Notes: generated by a model not told the origin, from the sequence alone. A stretch of 64,000 bases of DNA from G963663615 sp963663615 (GCA_963663615.1 OY760517.1:1860001-1924000); one strand, 5' to 3'. Counted from the first letter of the stretch, positions 46,461 to 55,961 are shown. Numbers and translations: made by a program.

Positions 46461-46489
46461 TACCTTTTGTGTTTAATTTACAAAAGGTA
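46461..46489 (+). promoter_or_regulatory. Perfect inverted repeat between acpS and mnmA
   Basis: TACCTTTTGT (46461-46470), 9-nt loop, ACAAAAGGTA (46480-46489): a perfect 10-bp stem, 4 nt upstream of the mnmA ribosome binding site (GAAAGGA 46494-46500). It has no T tract on the + strand, so it is not a clear terminator; it could be a terminator-like stem, an operator or an mRNA structure affecting mnmA translation. Confidence 0.45.
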
Positions 46490-46505
46490 CTTGAAAGGAT
46501 ATATT

Positions 46506-47597
46506 TTGAACGAAAATAGAGTAATAGTTGCAATGTCTGGTGGTGTTGATTCATCAGTTGCTGCTGCTATTTTACATAAAAAAGGATACGAAGTAATAGG
46601 CATTACCATGAAAACATGGGGATTCATGGAAGTTGGTGGTGCACCAAAACATGAATCGGGTTGTTGCTCGCTGGATGCTATTTTTGACGCTAAAAATGTA
46701 GCAGGAAAATTTGGCATTCCTCATTATACTGTTGATTTTACCAAGTCATTTGAAAAGGAAGTTATAAATAACTTCGTTGATGAATATCTTGCCGGAAGAA
46801 CACCTAATCCGTGTGTGGTTTGTAATCGTAAAATAAAATGGGAAGAGCTTCTAATGAAAGCAGACCATCTTGATGCCAAATACATTGCTACGGGTCACTA
46901 TGGTTATGTTGAGTATGATGAAGAAAATAATAGGTATATGCTGAAAAAAGGGGTTGATGCAAAGAAAGATCAATCTTATGCATTATGGGGTTTAACTCAG
47001 GAATCATTATCGCGCACAATACTACCACTTGGTGAGTTTACCAAAGAAGAAATAAGAATAATGGCTGAAGAATTTGATCTTAAAACAGCGAATAAACCTG
47101 ATAGTCAGGAAATATGTTTTGTTGCCGATAATAATTATGAACGATTTTTGCGTGAACGAATTCCTGATGTTATTGATAATATTGAGCAAGGTGATTTGGT
47201 TTACAAAGATAAAAATATTGGTCAGCACAGGGGAATACCATTTTATACAATTGGTCAGAGAAAAGGACTTGGTGTTGCTCTCGGTAAGCCTGTTTATGTT
47301 AAGAAAATTGACAAAGAGAATAATATTATCGAAATAGGTGACAAGGAAGATATTCAGGAATATATTACAAATGTTACTGATCTGAATTATCTGAGTGTTG
47401 ATAACCTTGAGAAAGGCTCATTGGTTTATGCTAAAATTCGGTATAACGATAAGGCTACTGAAGCTATAGTAACTGAAAGTTCAGCTGATAGGATACAAAT
47501 AAAGTTTACTTCTCCTAAAAATGCTGTTACGCCGGGTCAGTCATGTGTTATATATAATGAAAACGGTTATGTTTTAGCAGGTGGAATTATTACCTGA
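46506..47597 (+). CDS. mnmA: tRNA-specific 2-thiouridylase
   Basis: Makes 2-thiouridine at U34 of Glu, Gln and Lys tRNAs. The 363 residues carry the ATP-binding PP-loop AMSGGVDSSVAA, the first catalytic cysteine in NPCVVCNRKIKW, the second in SQEICFVAD, and TGHYGYV. The start is TTG 46506, with GAAAGGA 5 nt upstream; a longer frame to 46467 would cross the inverted repeat. A persulfide relay protein is not adjacent. Confidence 0.95.
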   Translation: MNENRVIVAMSGGVDSSVAAAILHKKGYEVIGITMKTWGFMEVGGAPKHESGCCSLDAIFDAKNVAGKFGIPHYTVDFTKSFEKEVINNFVDEYLAGRTPNPCVVCNRKIKWEELLMKADHLDAKYIATGHYGYVEYDEENNRYMLKKGVDAKKDQSYALWGLTQESLSRTILPLGEFTKEEIRIMAEEFDLKTANKPDSQEICFVADNNYERFLRERIPDVIDNIEQGDLVYKDKNIGQHRGIPFYTIGQRKGLGVALGKPVYVKKIDKENNIIEIGDKEDIQEYITNVTDLNYLSVDNLEKGSLVYAKIRYNDKATEAIVTESSADRIQIKFTSPKNAVTPGQSCVIYNENGYVLAGGIIT

Positions 47598-47605
47598 TTA
47601 TTAGC

Positions 47606-47621
47606 ATATTGTTAACAATAT
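47606..47621. repeat. 16-bp perfect palindrome in the mnmA-HNH gap
   Basis: ATATTGTTAACAATAT is a perfect 16-bp palindrome 9 nt after the mnmA stop, about 100 nt upstream of the HNH gene. It might be an operator, but A/T-rich palindromes also arise by chance. Confidence 0.35.
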
Positions 47622-47722
47622 AATTATTGCGTTATTTGTATATTAATAGGATATAAATTCCGGAGAAAGTCTTCGAATCCAATTCTGCTCAAATATATGG
47701 AAAGCTTAATTCCAGAGTTTTA

Positions 47723-48205
47723 TTGCTTAATCAAAGCTATGAACCTCTTACATTAACTAATGTTAAAAAAGCATTAATCCTGTTGTTTAGGGATAAGGTT
47801 GAATTAGTAGCTGATGATGCCCGCAAAAGAATACGTTCTACCCGAAATGATTATCCATGTCCTAGCGTAATTCGTCTTAAAAGTTATAAAAACGTACCTT
47901 TCAAAAAGATAATTCTTTCAAGGAAAAACATTTTAAGAAGAGATGGAAACAAGTGTGGTTATTGTGGGAAATCAGGAAATGATTTAACTATCGATCACAT
48001 CCTTCCAAAATCTCGGGGTGGTGCAGATACTTGGGAAAACCTTGTTACGTGTTGTATAAGATGCAATAATAAAAAAGGGAATAAAACTCCTCCTGAGGCA
48101 GAGATGCCTTTACTACTAAAACCTTATCGTCCTGATTACATAATGATACTAAAATCGGAACTTGGTAAAATTGATGATAAATGGAAGCCCTTCCTCTTTG
48201 TTTAA
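47723..48205 (+). CDS. HNH endonuclease
   Basis: A 160-residue HNH nuclease with zinc cysteines and catalytic core: KCGYCGKSGNDLTIDHILPKSRGG (CxxC, then the DH of the HNH fold) and NLVTCCIRCNNKKGNK. The family usually starts a little before the LNQSYEPL motif; TTG 47723 gives the start MLNQSYEPL with an AGAG 6 nt upstream. The frame stays open to 47657 and reads NSRVLL just before the TTG, but offers no ATG, GTG or TTG, so a rare start codon is possible. Function unknown; such genes are common in the group. Confidence 0.82.
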   Translation: MLNQSYEPLTLTNVKKALILLFRDKVELVADDARKRIRSTRNDYPCPSVIRLKSYKNVPFKKIILSRKNILRRDGNKCGYCGKSGNDLTIDHILPKSRGGADTWENLVTCCIRCNNKKGNKTPPEAEMPLLLKPYRPDYIMILKSELGKIDDKWKPFLFV

Positions 48206-48283
48206 CCTATTTAGTAATCTGATTTTTTATTATCTTTAAAGATTGTATTTAGCTGATTTCGGAATAAACCAAACTTATTGAAA

Positions 48284-49261
48284 ATGAAAAAACGTATATT
48301 AAGCGGAATGCGTCCAACAGGCAAACTTCATATTGGTCATTATGTTGGTGCACTTGAAAACTGGATTAAATTACAGGATGAGTATCAAAGTTATCATCTT
48401 ATTGCTGATTATCATGTACTTACTACATCTCTTGATACATCGGAAATTTACAATAACTCAATAGATATGCTAATTGATTGGCTTGCTACCGGACTCGATC
48501 CGAATAAGGCACCTTTTTTCAGACAATCACAAATAAAAGAGCATACTGAATTATTCCTTTTATTCTCAATGCTTATTTCAAAAGCACGTCTGGAAAGAAA
48601 TCCGACAATAAAAGAACAGATTCGTGATCTGAATATTGAGAATGTTATTTATGGACATCTTGGATATCCGGTATTACAATCTGCTGATATACTTTTATAT
48701 AAAGGCGATGCAGTACCAGTAGGTGAAGATCAGGTGCCACATGTTGAAATTACGCGTGAAGTAGCTCGTAAATTTAATCAGCAGTATGGTGAAGTATTTC
48801 CTGAACCTGATCCTTTACTAACAAAGTTTTCAAGACTTCCTGGTTTGGATGGTAATGCTAAGATGAGTAAGTCATTAAACAACACAATTCTGCTTTCTGA
48901 CGGTCCGGATGAAGTTCTAAAAAAAATGAAGAAGGCTGCTATTGATCCTGAGAAAAAAGGTAAAAATGATCCTGGCAGACCTGAGCATTGTGTAGTTTAT
49001 ACCTACCACCAGAAATTTAACGAAACGAATAAAGACCAAATTGCCGAAGATTGCAGAAATGGTGTAAGAGGATGTTTTGATTGCAAAAAACTTTGCGTTG
49101 CAAGTTTGAATAATTTCCTTGAACCAATACTTGAAAAAAGAAATTATTACGAAAATAACCTGGATGAAGTTAAAGATATTTTATCTGATGGTGAAAAAAA
49201 GGCTGGTGAAGTAGCCGCAACTACTATGGATCAGGTTAGAACTGTAATGAAGTTTGGTTGA
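48284..49261 (+). CDS. trpS: Tryptophanyl-tRNA synthetase
   Basis: Class I synthetase. The HIGH region is PTGKLHIGHYVGAL and the KMSKS loop NAKMSKSLNN; GEDQVPHVEITREVARKFN is the tryptophan/adenylate-binding part. 325 residues is the usual length. Start ATG 48284 is preferred, though an in-frame TTG is two codons upstream. It is followed 5 nt later by scpA; no other trp gene is nearby. Confidence 0.95.
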   Translation: MKKRILSGMRPTGKLHIGHYVGALENWIKLQDEYQSYHLIADYHVLTTSLDTSEIYNNSIDMLIDWLATGLDPNKAPFFRQSQIKEHTELFLLFSMLISKARLERNPTIKEQIRDLNIENVIYGHLGYPVLQSADILLYKGDAVPVGEDQVPHVEITREVARKFNQQYGEVFPEPDPLLTKFSRLPGLDGNAKMSKSLNNTILLSDGPDEVLKKMKKAAIDPEKKGKNDPGRPEHCVVYTYHQKFNETNKDQIAEDCRNGVRGCFDCKKLCVASLNNFLEPILEKRNYYENNLDEVKDILSDGEKKAGEVAATTMDQVRTVMKFG

Positions 49262-49266
49262 TTTGA

Positions 49267-49986
49267 ATGTATAAGATAAAACTCCAACATTTTGAAGGTC
49301 CGCTTGATTTGCTATTATTCTTTATAAAGCGTGATGAAATAGATATTTATGATATACCTATTTCTAATATTACACAAAGCTTTATGGAATATCTGCATAT
49401 TATAAAGCAGCTCGACCTTGAAACAGCTGGTGATTTTATTTTAATGGCTTCTACTTTAATGCAAATTAAGGTTAAAATGCTTTTACCAAGAGAGATTGAT
49501 GAAGAAGGAGAGGAGATTGATCCCAGATCCGATTTGGTAAATGCACTGCTTGAATACAAAAGATACAAGGAAACCACTGAAGAATTTGCTTTCCTTGAGC
49601 AAAGACAACAGAATATTTATTACAGGGGTTATTTTGATGCTGATGAAAAGGAATCGCCCCCTGAATTGGATACATTATTAAAGAATATTACTATCTATGA
49701 TTTGATGAAAGCATTTAAAAGAGCTATTGACAATAGACCAAAAGAAACATTTCATCAGGTTAAAAGACTAAACTTTACTATTGATCAGCAATCAATCTAC
49801 ATTGAAGAAAAACTTAAAGTATCAGATAAAATACCCTTTTTTGAATTGGTTAATGGTATGGTTGAAAAACTTAAGGTTGTAGTTACATTTATTGCAGTTC
49901 TTGAAATGATAAAGATTGGTAAAATAGGATTACGTGAAAGTGCTAATTTCAATGATTTTGAGATTTATCGGGTAACGAATGAATAA
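49267..49986 (+). CDS. scpA: Segregation and condensation protein A
   Basis: Kleisin subunit of the bacterial SMC complex, 239 residues. The N-terminal FEGPLDLLLFFIKRDEIDIYDIPI and FILMASTLMQIKVKMLLP bind the SMC neck; the C-terminal KVVVTFIAVLEMIKIGKIGL is the winged helix that binds the SMC head. ScpB follows with an 8-nt overlap. No smc gene in the window. Confidence 0.95.
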   Translation: MYKIKLQHFEGPLDLLLFFIKRDEIDIYDIPISNITQSFMEYLHIIKQLDLETAGDFILMASTLMQIKVKMLLPREIDEEGEEIDPRSDLVNALLEYKRYKETTEEFAFLEQRQQNIYYRGYFDADEKESPPELDTLLKNITIYDLMKAFKRAIDNRPKETFHQVKRLNFTIDQQSIYIEEKLKVSDKIPFFELVNGMVEKLKVVVTFIAVLEMIKIGKIGLRESANFNDFEIYRVTNE

Positions 49987-50629
49987 TAATTATATTCCTG
50001 TTATTGAATCGCTTATATTTTCATCTGACGAACCATTACCGGCTATTGAAATAATTGAAGCTATACAGGAAGTTGATGGTAAAGATATAAGTCTTAATGG
50101 TAATGACGTTGATTATGCCGTAAAAATACTAAATGAAAAGTATCAGGATAACGATCTTGCATTTAGTATCGTTATGTTAGCAGGTGGTTATACATTTGCA
50201 ACCCGAATAGATTTTTCCAAATATGTTGGTTTTCTTAATTTGGAGAAGAGTAAAAGGAGATTAACACAGGCGGCACTTGAAACATTGGCTATTATTGCTT
50301 ACAAGCAGCCAATTACAAAACCTGAAATTGATGCTATTCGTGGTGTTAATAGCGATTATATGATAAATACGTTACTTGAGAAAAATTTGATAAATATTAC
50401 TGGTAGAGCTGATACAATTGGCAGACCGTTATTATATGCTACAACAACAGAATTCTTGAAGTATTTTGGCTTGAACTTAATTAATGATCTGCCAAAACCG
50501 CGTGAAATTGATGAGATTATGAAAGACGAGGAATTCCTCGAGCAGAAAAGAAAAATAATGATGAATGCATTGGAAGAAAGTATAACAGACGAAGGGGATT
50601 TGTTTGATGGAAATGATAAGACTGAATAA
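49979..50629 (+). CDS. scpB: Segregation and condensation protein B
   Basis: Second kleisin-interacting subunit of the SMC complex, 216 residues, with tandem winged helices (ESLIFSSDEPLPAIEIIEAI; ALETLAIIAYKQPITKPEID, then IRGVNSDYMINTLLEKNLI). It overlaps scpA by 8 nt, as in many genomes. The C-terminal 30 residues are a charged tail. Its end overlaps rluB by 23 nt, giving a scpA-scpB-rluB unit, a widespread gene order. Confidence 0.94.
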   Translation: MNNNYIPVIESLIFSSDEPLPAIEIIEAIQEVDGKDISLNGNDVDYAVKILNEKYQDNDLAFSIVMLAGGYTFATRIDFSKYVGFLNLEKSKRRLTQAALETLAIIAYKQPITKPEIDAIRGVNSDYMINTLLEKNLINITGRADTIGRPLLYATTTEFLKYFGLNLINDLPKPREIDEIMKDEEFLEQKRKIMMNALEESITDEGDLFDGNDKTE

Positions 50630-51329
50630 GTATTTGTCTGAATGTGGTATAGCATCCAGAAGAAAATCGGATGAACTTATTCTTGAAGGCAGGGTACAAG
50701 TTAATAAAAAAGTTGTTATTGAACTTGGTATCAAAATTGATCCTTCAAAGGATGTAGTAACCGTTGATGGTGAAAAAATTAAAGCTAAGGGAAAGGTTTA
50801 TTTTATCCTGAATAAACCGCGAGGTGTTGTTTCTACAACTGATGATGAAAAAAACAGAACTAATGTTGTTGATCTGGTTAAAACCAGAGAAGCAATATTT
50901 CCGGTTGGCAGACTTGATTATCACACTACCGGATTGTTGATATTAACCAACGATGGTGAGTTCGCCTACAAGTTAACACACCCCAAACATCATATTGAAA
51001 GAGAATATGTTGTTACTCTTAACAGAGAATTGGAACCGGCAATTGCTGATAAACTACTAAAAGGTATTACTTTGGAAGGTAGAAAGGCAAAGTTTACCGA
51101 GCTTGAATTTATTTCAAAGAAGAATACAAAAAAGGTAAAAGTAATTACTGTGGAAGGCAGAAACCATTTTGTTAAAAGAATGTTTGGTGCCTTTGGTTAT
51201 TTTGTTAATGATCTTGACAGAACCAGATTTGGTGCCTTTACTTATGAAAAGCTTGAAAGAGGTGCTTATATGCAGGTTGATGAAGATTATATAAAGTTTA
51301 AATTAAAAGAAAGTAAGTTTGATAATTAA
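50607..51329 (+). CDS. rluB: 23S rRNA pseudouridine synthase, RluB/RsuA family
   Basis: A 240-residue enzyme with an N-terminal S4 RNA-binding domain (IRLNKYLSECGIASRRKSDE) and a catalytic domain with KPRGVVST, the catalytic Asp in GRLDYHTTGLLILTNDGE, and EGRNHFVKRMFGAFGY. RluB and RluE/F are hard to tell apart; the link with scpB points to RluB. ATG 50607 is used because GGGGA lies 8 nt upstream. Confidence 0.92.
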   Translation: MEMIRLNKYLSECGIASRRKSDELILEGRVQVNKKVVIELGIKIDPSKDVVTVDGEKIKAKGKVYFILNKPRGVVSTTDDEKNRTNVVDLVKTREAIFPVGRLDYHTTGLLILTNDGEFAYKLTHPKHHIEREYVVTLNRELEPAIADKLLKGITLEGRKAKFTELEFISKKNTKKVKVITVEGRNHFVKRMFGAFGYFVNDLDRTRFGAFTYEKLERGAYMQVDEDYIKFKLKESKFDN

Positions 51330-51344
51330 TATATCGGAGGAAGT

Positions 51345-52853
51345 GTGGATAATAATGTTCAGCAGGATGCGAATGAACTTATTCAAAGAAGACACGAGGA
51401 AGTAAAAGAAATTAGAGAACTGGGTATTGATCCATACCCGTATAGTTATGATGTGGATTCTACTTCAAAAAAAATTAAAGAAAACTTTGATGAGCTTGAA
51501 GGTAAGGATGTAAAAGTAGCCGGCAGGATTATGGCTATCAGAAGAATGGGTAAAGCTTCTTTTACAACTATTCAGGATCATGAAGGTAAAATACAGATAT
51601 ATCTAAAACGTGATGAAGTTGGTGTTGATGTTTATAAAGCATTTAAGTTAATGGATATTGGTGATATTATTGGTATAGATGGTCATGTATTTAAAACAAG
51701 AACAGGTGAAATATCTGTGCATGCTCATTCGTTAACATTACTTAACAAATCGCTTCGTCCCATACCAATTGCTAAAGAAGCTGTTGATGAAAATGGTAAT
51801 AAAGTTGTTTATGATCAGTTTGTTGATAAAGAATTACGCTACCGCCAAAGATATGTTGACCTCATCGTTAATCCCGAGGTTAAAGATGTATTTATGAAAC
51901 GTAGTAAAATTATTACTATGATAAGAACTTTTCTTGATACACATGGTTTGGTTGAGGTAGAAACACCTGTGCTTCAGCCTCTATATGGTGGTGCATCTGC
52001 TCGTCCGTTTACTACACATCATAATGCACTTGATATGCAGTTATATCTTCGTATTGCTGATGAGCTATACCTAAAAAGATTAATTGTAGGTGGATTTGAT
52101 GGTGTTTATGAAATATCAAAGGATTTCAGAAATGAAGGTATTGACAAAACTCATAACCCTGAGTTTACAATGCTTGAAATGTACATAGCTTATAAAGATT
52201 ACAACTGGATGATGAACTTCTTTGAAAATATGATTGAAGAAGTTGTTACTAAAGTTCATGGTACAACCGAAATTGAAATTGAAGGTCATCAGATTTCATT
52301 CAAGGCTCCATGGAACAGAATATCAATGGTTGAAGAGATTGAAAAGGAATCAGGAATAAACGTTAATAACATCTCTAAAGAAGCCCTTGCAAAAGAAGTT
52401 GAAAAACGTGGTGCTGATCTTCATGGTGGTGAAAGCAAAGGTAAACTTATTGATGAATTGTTTGAACTAACAGTTGAGCCAAAGATAATTCAGCCAACCT
52501 TTGTTACTGATTATCCTCTTGAACTATCACCTTTAGCTAAAAAGCATCGTGAAAAAGAAGGTGTAGTTGAACGCTTTGAAGGGTTTGTACTTGGAAGAGA
52601 AATATGTAATTCATTTAGTGAATTAAATGATCCTGTTGATCAAAAAGAACGTTTTGAAGAACAGGCAAAAGCTCTTGCCGAAGGTGATGATGAAGCTCAT
52701 CAAATTGATGAAGACTTTGTTAAGGCTCTTGAATATGGTATGCCTCCAACCGCTGGTTTGGGTATGGGTATTGATAGATTGGTTATGCTCCTTACTAATC
52801 AGCCAACTATTCGTGACGTTCTTCTTTTCCCTCACATGAGACCAAGAACATAA
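51345..52853 (+). CDS. lysS: Lysyl-tRNA synthetase, class II
   Basis: 502 residues. The N-terminal OB-fold (KVAGRIMAIRRMGKASFTTI) and the catalytic domain with motif 2 (FRNEGIDKTHNPEFTMLE) and motif 3 (GLGMGIDRLVMLLTN) are complete. The start is GTG 51345 after GGAGG 51336-51340. A strong terminator (52860-52889) follows 6 nt after the stop. Confidence 0.97.
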   Translation: MDNNVQQDANELIQRRHEEVKEIRELGIDPYPYSYDVDSTSKKIKENFDELEGKDVKVAGRIMAIRRMGKASFTTIQDHEGKIQIYLKRDEVGVDVYKAFKLMDIGDIIGIDGHVFKTRTGEISVHAHSLTLLNKSLRPIPIAKEAVDENGNKVVYDQFVDKELRYRQRYVDLIVNPEVKDVFMKRSKIITMIRTFLDTHGLVEVETPVLQPLYGGASARPFTTHHNALDMQLYLRIADELYLKRLIVGGFDGVYEISKDFRNEGIDKTHNPEFTMLEMYIAYKDYNWMMNFFENMIEEVVTKVHGTTEIEIEGHQISFKAPWNRISMVEEIEKESGINVNNISKEALAKEVEKRGADLHGGESKGKLIDELFELTVEPKIIQPTFVTDYPLELSPLAKKHREKEGVVERFEGFVLGREICNSFSELNDPVDQKERFEEQAKALAEGDDEAHQIDEDFVKALEYGMPPTAGLGMGIDRLVMLLTNQPTIRDVLLFPHMRPRT

Positions 52854-52859
52854 TAATTG

Positions 52860-52889
52860 ATCCCGGATAATGCATCCGGGATATTTTTT
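52860..52889 (+). terminator. Strong intrinsic terminator after lysS
   Basis: ATCCCGGAT (52860-52868), loop AATGC, ATCCGGGAT (52874-52882), then a T tract (52884-52889): a perfect 9-bp GC-rich stem. It ends the lysS transcript. Confidence 0.93.
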
Positions 52890-52968
52890 ATAATAAACAA
52901 TTATTTTGTAACAAAATTAGCTTTTTGTTGTTTATATATATTGTTGGATAATTTTAAGGTTTACATAA

Positions 52969-54549
52969 ATGAAGTTCCCTGATATTAAATTTCCTGTTAC
53001 AGCCATAATATTTTTAATCGGTATGTTTGTCGGTCAGATATTTCAAAGCTACAATAGCATTCCTGACTCTGATGAATTGCAAAAGTTTGAAGATACTTAT
53101 GCTATAACAAAGGAATATTACAAGGATTCAACGAATTCAAATGACCTGATTGAACATGCTATAAAAGGTATGCTTGATGCACTTGATCCTCATAGTGTTT
53201 ACATCCCACCTAAAGACCAGGAGAGCATTGAAGAGGAATTTGATGGAAAGTTCCAGGGTATTGGTGTTGAGTTCCAAGTTATCAATGATTCAATTACTGT
53301 TGTATCGCCAATTGTAGGTGGACCCAGTGAAAAACTTGGTATTATATCCGGTGATAAGATTGTAAAAATTGAAGGGAATAGCTGCGTTGGTTTTGAAAAT
53401 GATGAGATAATTAAAGATTTAAGAGGTGAAAAGGGTACAGTTGTAAATATAACAATTTACAGACCTTCTATTCATAAAGAAATTGAGTTTTCTATTGAAC
53501 GGGATGATATCCCTTTATATTCTGTGCTCGGGTCATTTATGCTGGATGAGAATACTGGTTATATTAACCTTAGTAAATTTATTGAAACCTCAACTGCTGA
53601 AATGTTTAACGCTCTTGATAGTTTGAAAAAGCATGGAATGGAGAATATTATTCTTGACCTACGAAATAATCCGGGTGGTTTATTATCGCAAGCAACAAAT
53701 ATTGCTGATATTTTCCTCGATCAGAAAAAAATGATTGTTTTCACAAAAAGCAGAATCGATGCATTTAATGAAGAGTTTTATACCGAAGTTAAATCAGAAT
53801 ATGAAGATTATCCGTTAATTGTTCTTGTAAACAGCGGTAGTGCTTCTGCTAGTGAAATTGTAACCGGTGCTATACAGGATTGGGACAGAGGTTTGGTTAT
53901 CGGACAAAAATCTTTTGGTAAAGGATTGGTACAGAGACCATTTATTTTGGATGATGGTTCCGCAGTAAGATTGTCAATATCAGAATATTTCACTCCTTCC
54001 GGAAGAATTATTCAGAGAAAGTATGATGAGAGTAAAGCAGATTATTATCTTGAAGTTTACACTCGGGATGATTCATCAGCTATCAATAAAGATTCGTTAC
54101 CAACTGTTGTAACAAAAGGTGGAAGGACTCTTATTGCTGATGGAGGTATAACTCCTGACATAACTGTTAGTTCTGCAAAATACTCTGATGTTGTTTATGA
54201 ATTAACAAACTCTACGGTTATGTATGAGTTTGCCCGTAAATTAATTGATTCAGGCACATTAAATAATTACTCTTCATTAAAACAATTTAAGTCAGAATAC
54301 ACAGTAACAAATTCTGATTTTAATAAATTTATTAGTTTTGCAAAGTCAAAAGACGTTAAGTTCATTAACAAGTTTACCAGATCAGACAAAGATTATATTA
54401 AAACCAGAATAAAAGCATATTTGGCAAGGGATAAATGGAATTCAGACGGTTGGTATTCCGTTTTACTTGAAATTGATCCTATTGTGAAAAAAGCTCTGGA
54501 TAGTAAATTGATAATTGATGATTTATTGAAAAAGACAGAGAATAATTAA
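52969..54549 (+). CDS. S41-family C-terminal processing protease
   Basis: 526 residues with a membrane/signal segment (VTAIIFLIGMFVGQIFQS), a PDZ domain (FQGIGVEFQVINDSITVVS), and the S41 catalytic part: DLRNNPGGLLSQATNI, the Ser region NSGSASASEIVTGAIQDWDRG and Lys in GQKSFGKGLVQ. So the Ser-Lys dyad is complete. It is anchored facing the periplasm and probably trims or degrades exported proteins. The C-terminal 130 residues are an additional helical domain common in this lineage. Confidence 0.92.
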   Translation: MKFPDIKFPVTAIIFLIGMFVGQIFQSYNSIPDSDELQKFEDTYAITKEYYKDSTNSNDLIEHAIKGMLDALDPHSVYIPPKDQESIEEEFDGKFQGIGVEFQVINDSITVVSPIVGGPSEKLGIISGDKIVKIEGNSCVGFENDEIIKDLRGEKGTVVNITIYRPSIHKEIEFSIERDDIPLYSVLGSFMLDENTGYINLSKFIETSTAEMFNALDSLKKHGMENIILDLRNNPGGLLSQATNIADIFLDQKKMIVFTKSRIDAFNEEFYTEVKSEYEDYPLIVLVNSGSASASEIVTGAIQDWDRGLVIGQKSFGKGLVQRPFILDDGSAVRLSISEYFTPSGRIIQRKYDESKADYYLEVYTRDDSSAINKDSLPTVVTKGGRTLIADGGITPDITVSSAKYSDVVYELTNSTVMYEFARKLIDSGTLNNYSSLKQFKSEYTVTNSDFNKFISFAKSKDVKFINKFTRSDKDYIKTRIKAYLARDKWNSDGWYSVLLEIDPIVKKALDSKLIIDDLLKKTENN

Positions 54550-55083
54550 ATGGAAAAACATTTATATAAATACAAGGATATGTATCCCGAGTTACCTGAT
54601 GATATGTTTTTGGCACCGGGTAGTAAAATAATTGGTGACGTGAAGATTGGTAAAGGTTCGAGCATTTGGTATAATAGTGTTGTTCGTGGTGATGTTCATC
54701 ATATCAGAATTGGCAAAAAAACAAACATTCAGGATTTGAGTATGCTACATGTAACAACCGATACTCATCCGCTAATTATTGGTAACAACGTTACAGTTGG
54801 TCACTCTGTTACTTTACACGGTTGTACTATTGAAGACAATTGTTTGATAGGCATGGGTGCAACTGTGATGGATGCAGCTGTTATTGGAAAAAATTCACTT
54901 GTTGCAGCTGGAGCTGTAGTAACGCCGGGAACCATTATTGAATCTGGCAAATTGGCAAGAGGTATTCCTGCAAAACCTGTTAGAGATTTAACCAGTGATG
55001 AGATTGAAGAATTACAAAACTCGGCAGATAGATACGAAAAATATGCTGCAATATCAAAAAAATCATTAGAAGCTGATAAATGA
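54550..55083 (+). CDS. Gamma-class carbonic anhydrase-like protein
   Basis: A 177-residue left-handed beta-helix (hexapeptide) protein with the three zinc histidines of gamma-carbonic anhydrases: MLHVTT and VGHSVTLHGC, plus RGDVHHIRIG. It resembles YrdA/CaiE-type small proteins whose activity is often low or absent. Starts directly after the protease stop. The gene order with MBL and ybeY suggests only operon sharing. Confidence 0.9.
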   Translation: MEKHLYKYKDMYPELPDDMFLAPGSKIIGDVKIGKGSSIWYNSVVRGDVHHIRIGKKTNIQDLSMLHVTTDTHPLIIGNNVTVGHSVTLHGCTIEDNCLIGMGATVMDAAVIGKNSLVAAGAVVTPGTIIESGKLARGIPAKPVRDLTSDEIEELQNSADRYEKYAAISKKSLEADK

Positions 55084-55961
55084 AATTAGTTTTCTGGGGA
55101 ACACGAGGTTCAATTCCTGTGTCAGGTAAAACCTATGTTAAATATGGAGGGAATACTCCATCAATTTTACTTGAAGAAGGAGATAATAGTATAATCCTCG
55201 ATGCTGGTTCAGGAATTCGTCCCCTTGGTAATTACCTAATCGAAAAACAGCGTAAAAACATTTCACTAATAATTACACATGCACATTGGGATCACATCCA
55301 GGGCTTGCCTTTCTTTTTGCCATTTTATATCCCGGAATATAAAATAGATTTATATTTTACATCATATAATGATTTCGAGGCTAAAGATATAATTTACACG
55401 CAAATGCAAAATTGCTTTTTCCCGGTATCTCCTGATGAATTTCAATCTAACATTAACTATCATACGCTATCAAAAAATGATGATCTTTTATTTTCTAACT
55501 GGAAGGTTAGTTCTCACAAAGTACATCATTCAGTAAATACAACAGCATATAAATTTAAAAACGATAAATTTACATTAGTATATATGACAGATAATGAGTT
55601 ATATTATGATACCGATATTAAAGACTTAAAAAAGATAGATTTAGTAAAAAGCAATAAAGAACTAATTGCTTTTTGTGAAAAAGCTGATTATCTTATTCAC
55701 GACACCATGTATCTTCATAATAATTACGCTTCTAAAATTGGATGGGGACATTCGGATAACATTGCTGCGGCTTATTTTGCTCATCAGGCAAACGTAAAGA
55801 ATTTTGTGCTTTTCCATTATTCACCTGAATATGACGATAACAATATTGATTTAATGTTTAAAAAGACAAATGATTTCCTAAAGGAAATAAATTCCGGTGT
55901 TAAATGTATAGCGTCATATGACGGGCTTACAATTGATCTACAGGAGAATATAAATGCTTAG
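55080..55961 (+). CDS. MBL-fold metallo-hydrolase
   Basis: 293 residues. The signature HAHWDHIQGLPFF is the zinc-binding HxHxDH motif, and further metal ligands lie in SSHKVHHSV, LIHDTMY and FHYSPEYDD. The N-terminal VFWGTRGSIPVSGKTYVKYGG resembles the group of cyclic-nucleotide/ PilZ-linked MBL proteins known from several phyla. Substrate unknown: a phosphodiesterase or nuclease is possible. ATG overlaps the previous stop (4 nt) and its end overlaps ybeY by 8 nt. Confidence 0.82.
   Translation: MKLVFWGTRGSIPVSGKTYVKYGGNTPSILLEEGDNSIILDAGSGIRPLGNYLIEKQRKNISLIITHAHWDHIQGLPFFLPFYIPEYKIDLYFTSYNDFEAKDIIYTQMQNCFFPVSPDEFQSNINYHTLSKNDDLLFSNWKVSSHKVHHSVNTTAYKFKNDKFTLVYMTDNELYYDTDIKDLKKIDLVKSNKELIAFCEKADYLIHDTMYLHNNYASKIGWGHSDNIAAAYFAHQANVKNFVLFHYSPEYDDNNIDLMFKKTNDFLKEINSGVKCIASYDGLTIDLQENINA

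Noticed and set aside
46467..46505. Longer mnmA start
   Set aside because: It would begin within the inverted repeat; TTG 46506 with GAAAGGA upstream gives the usual N terminus.
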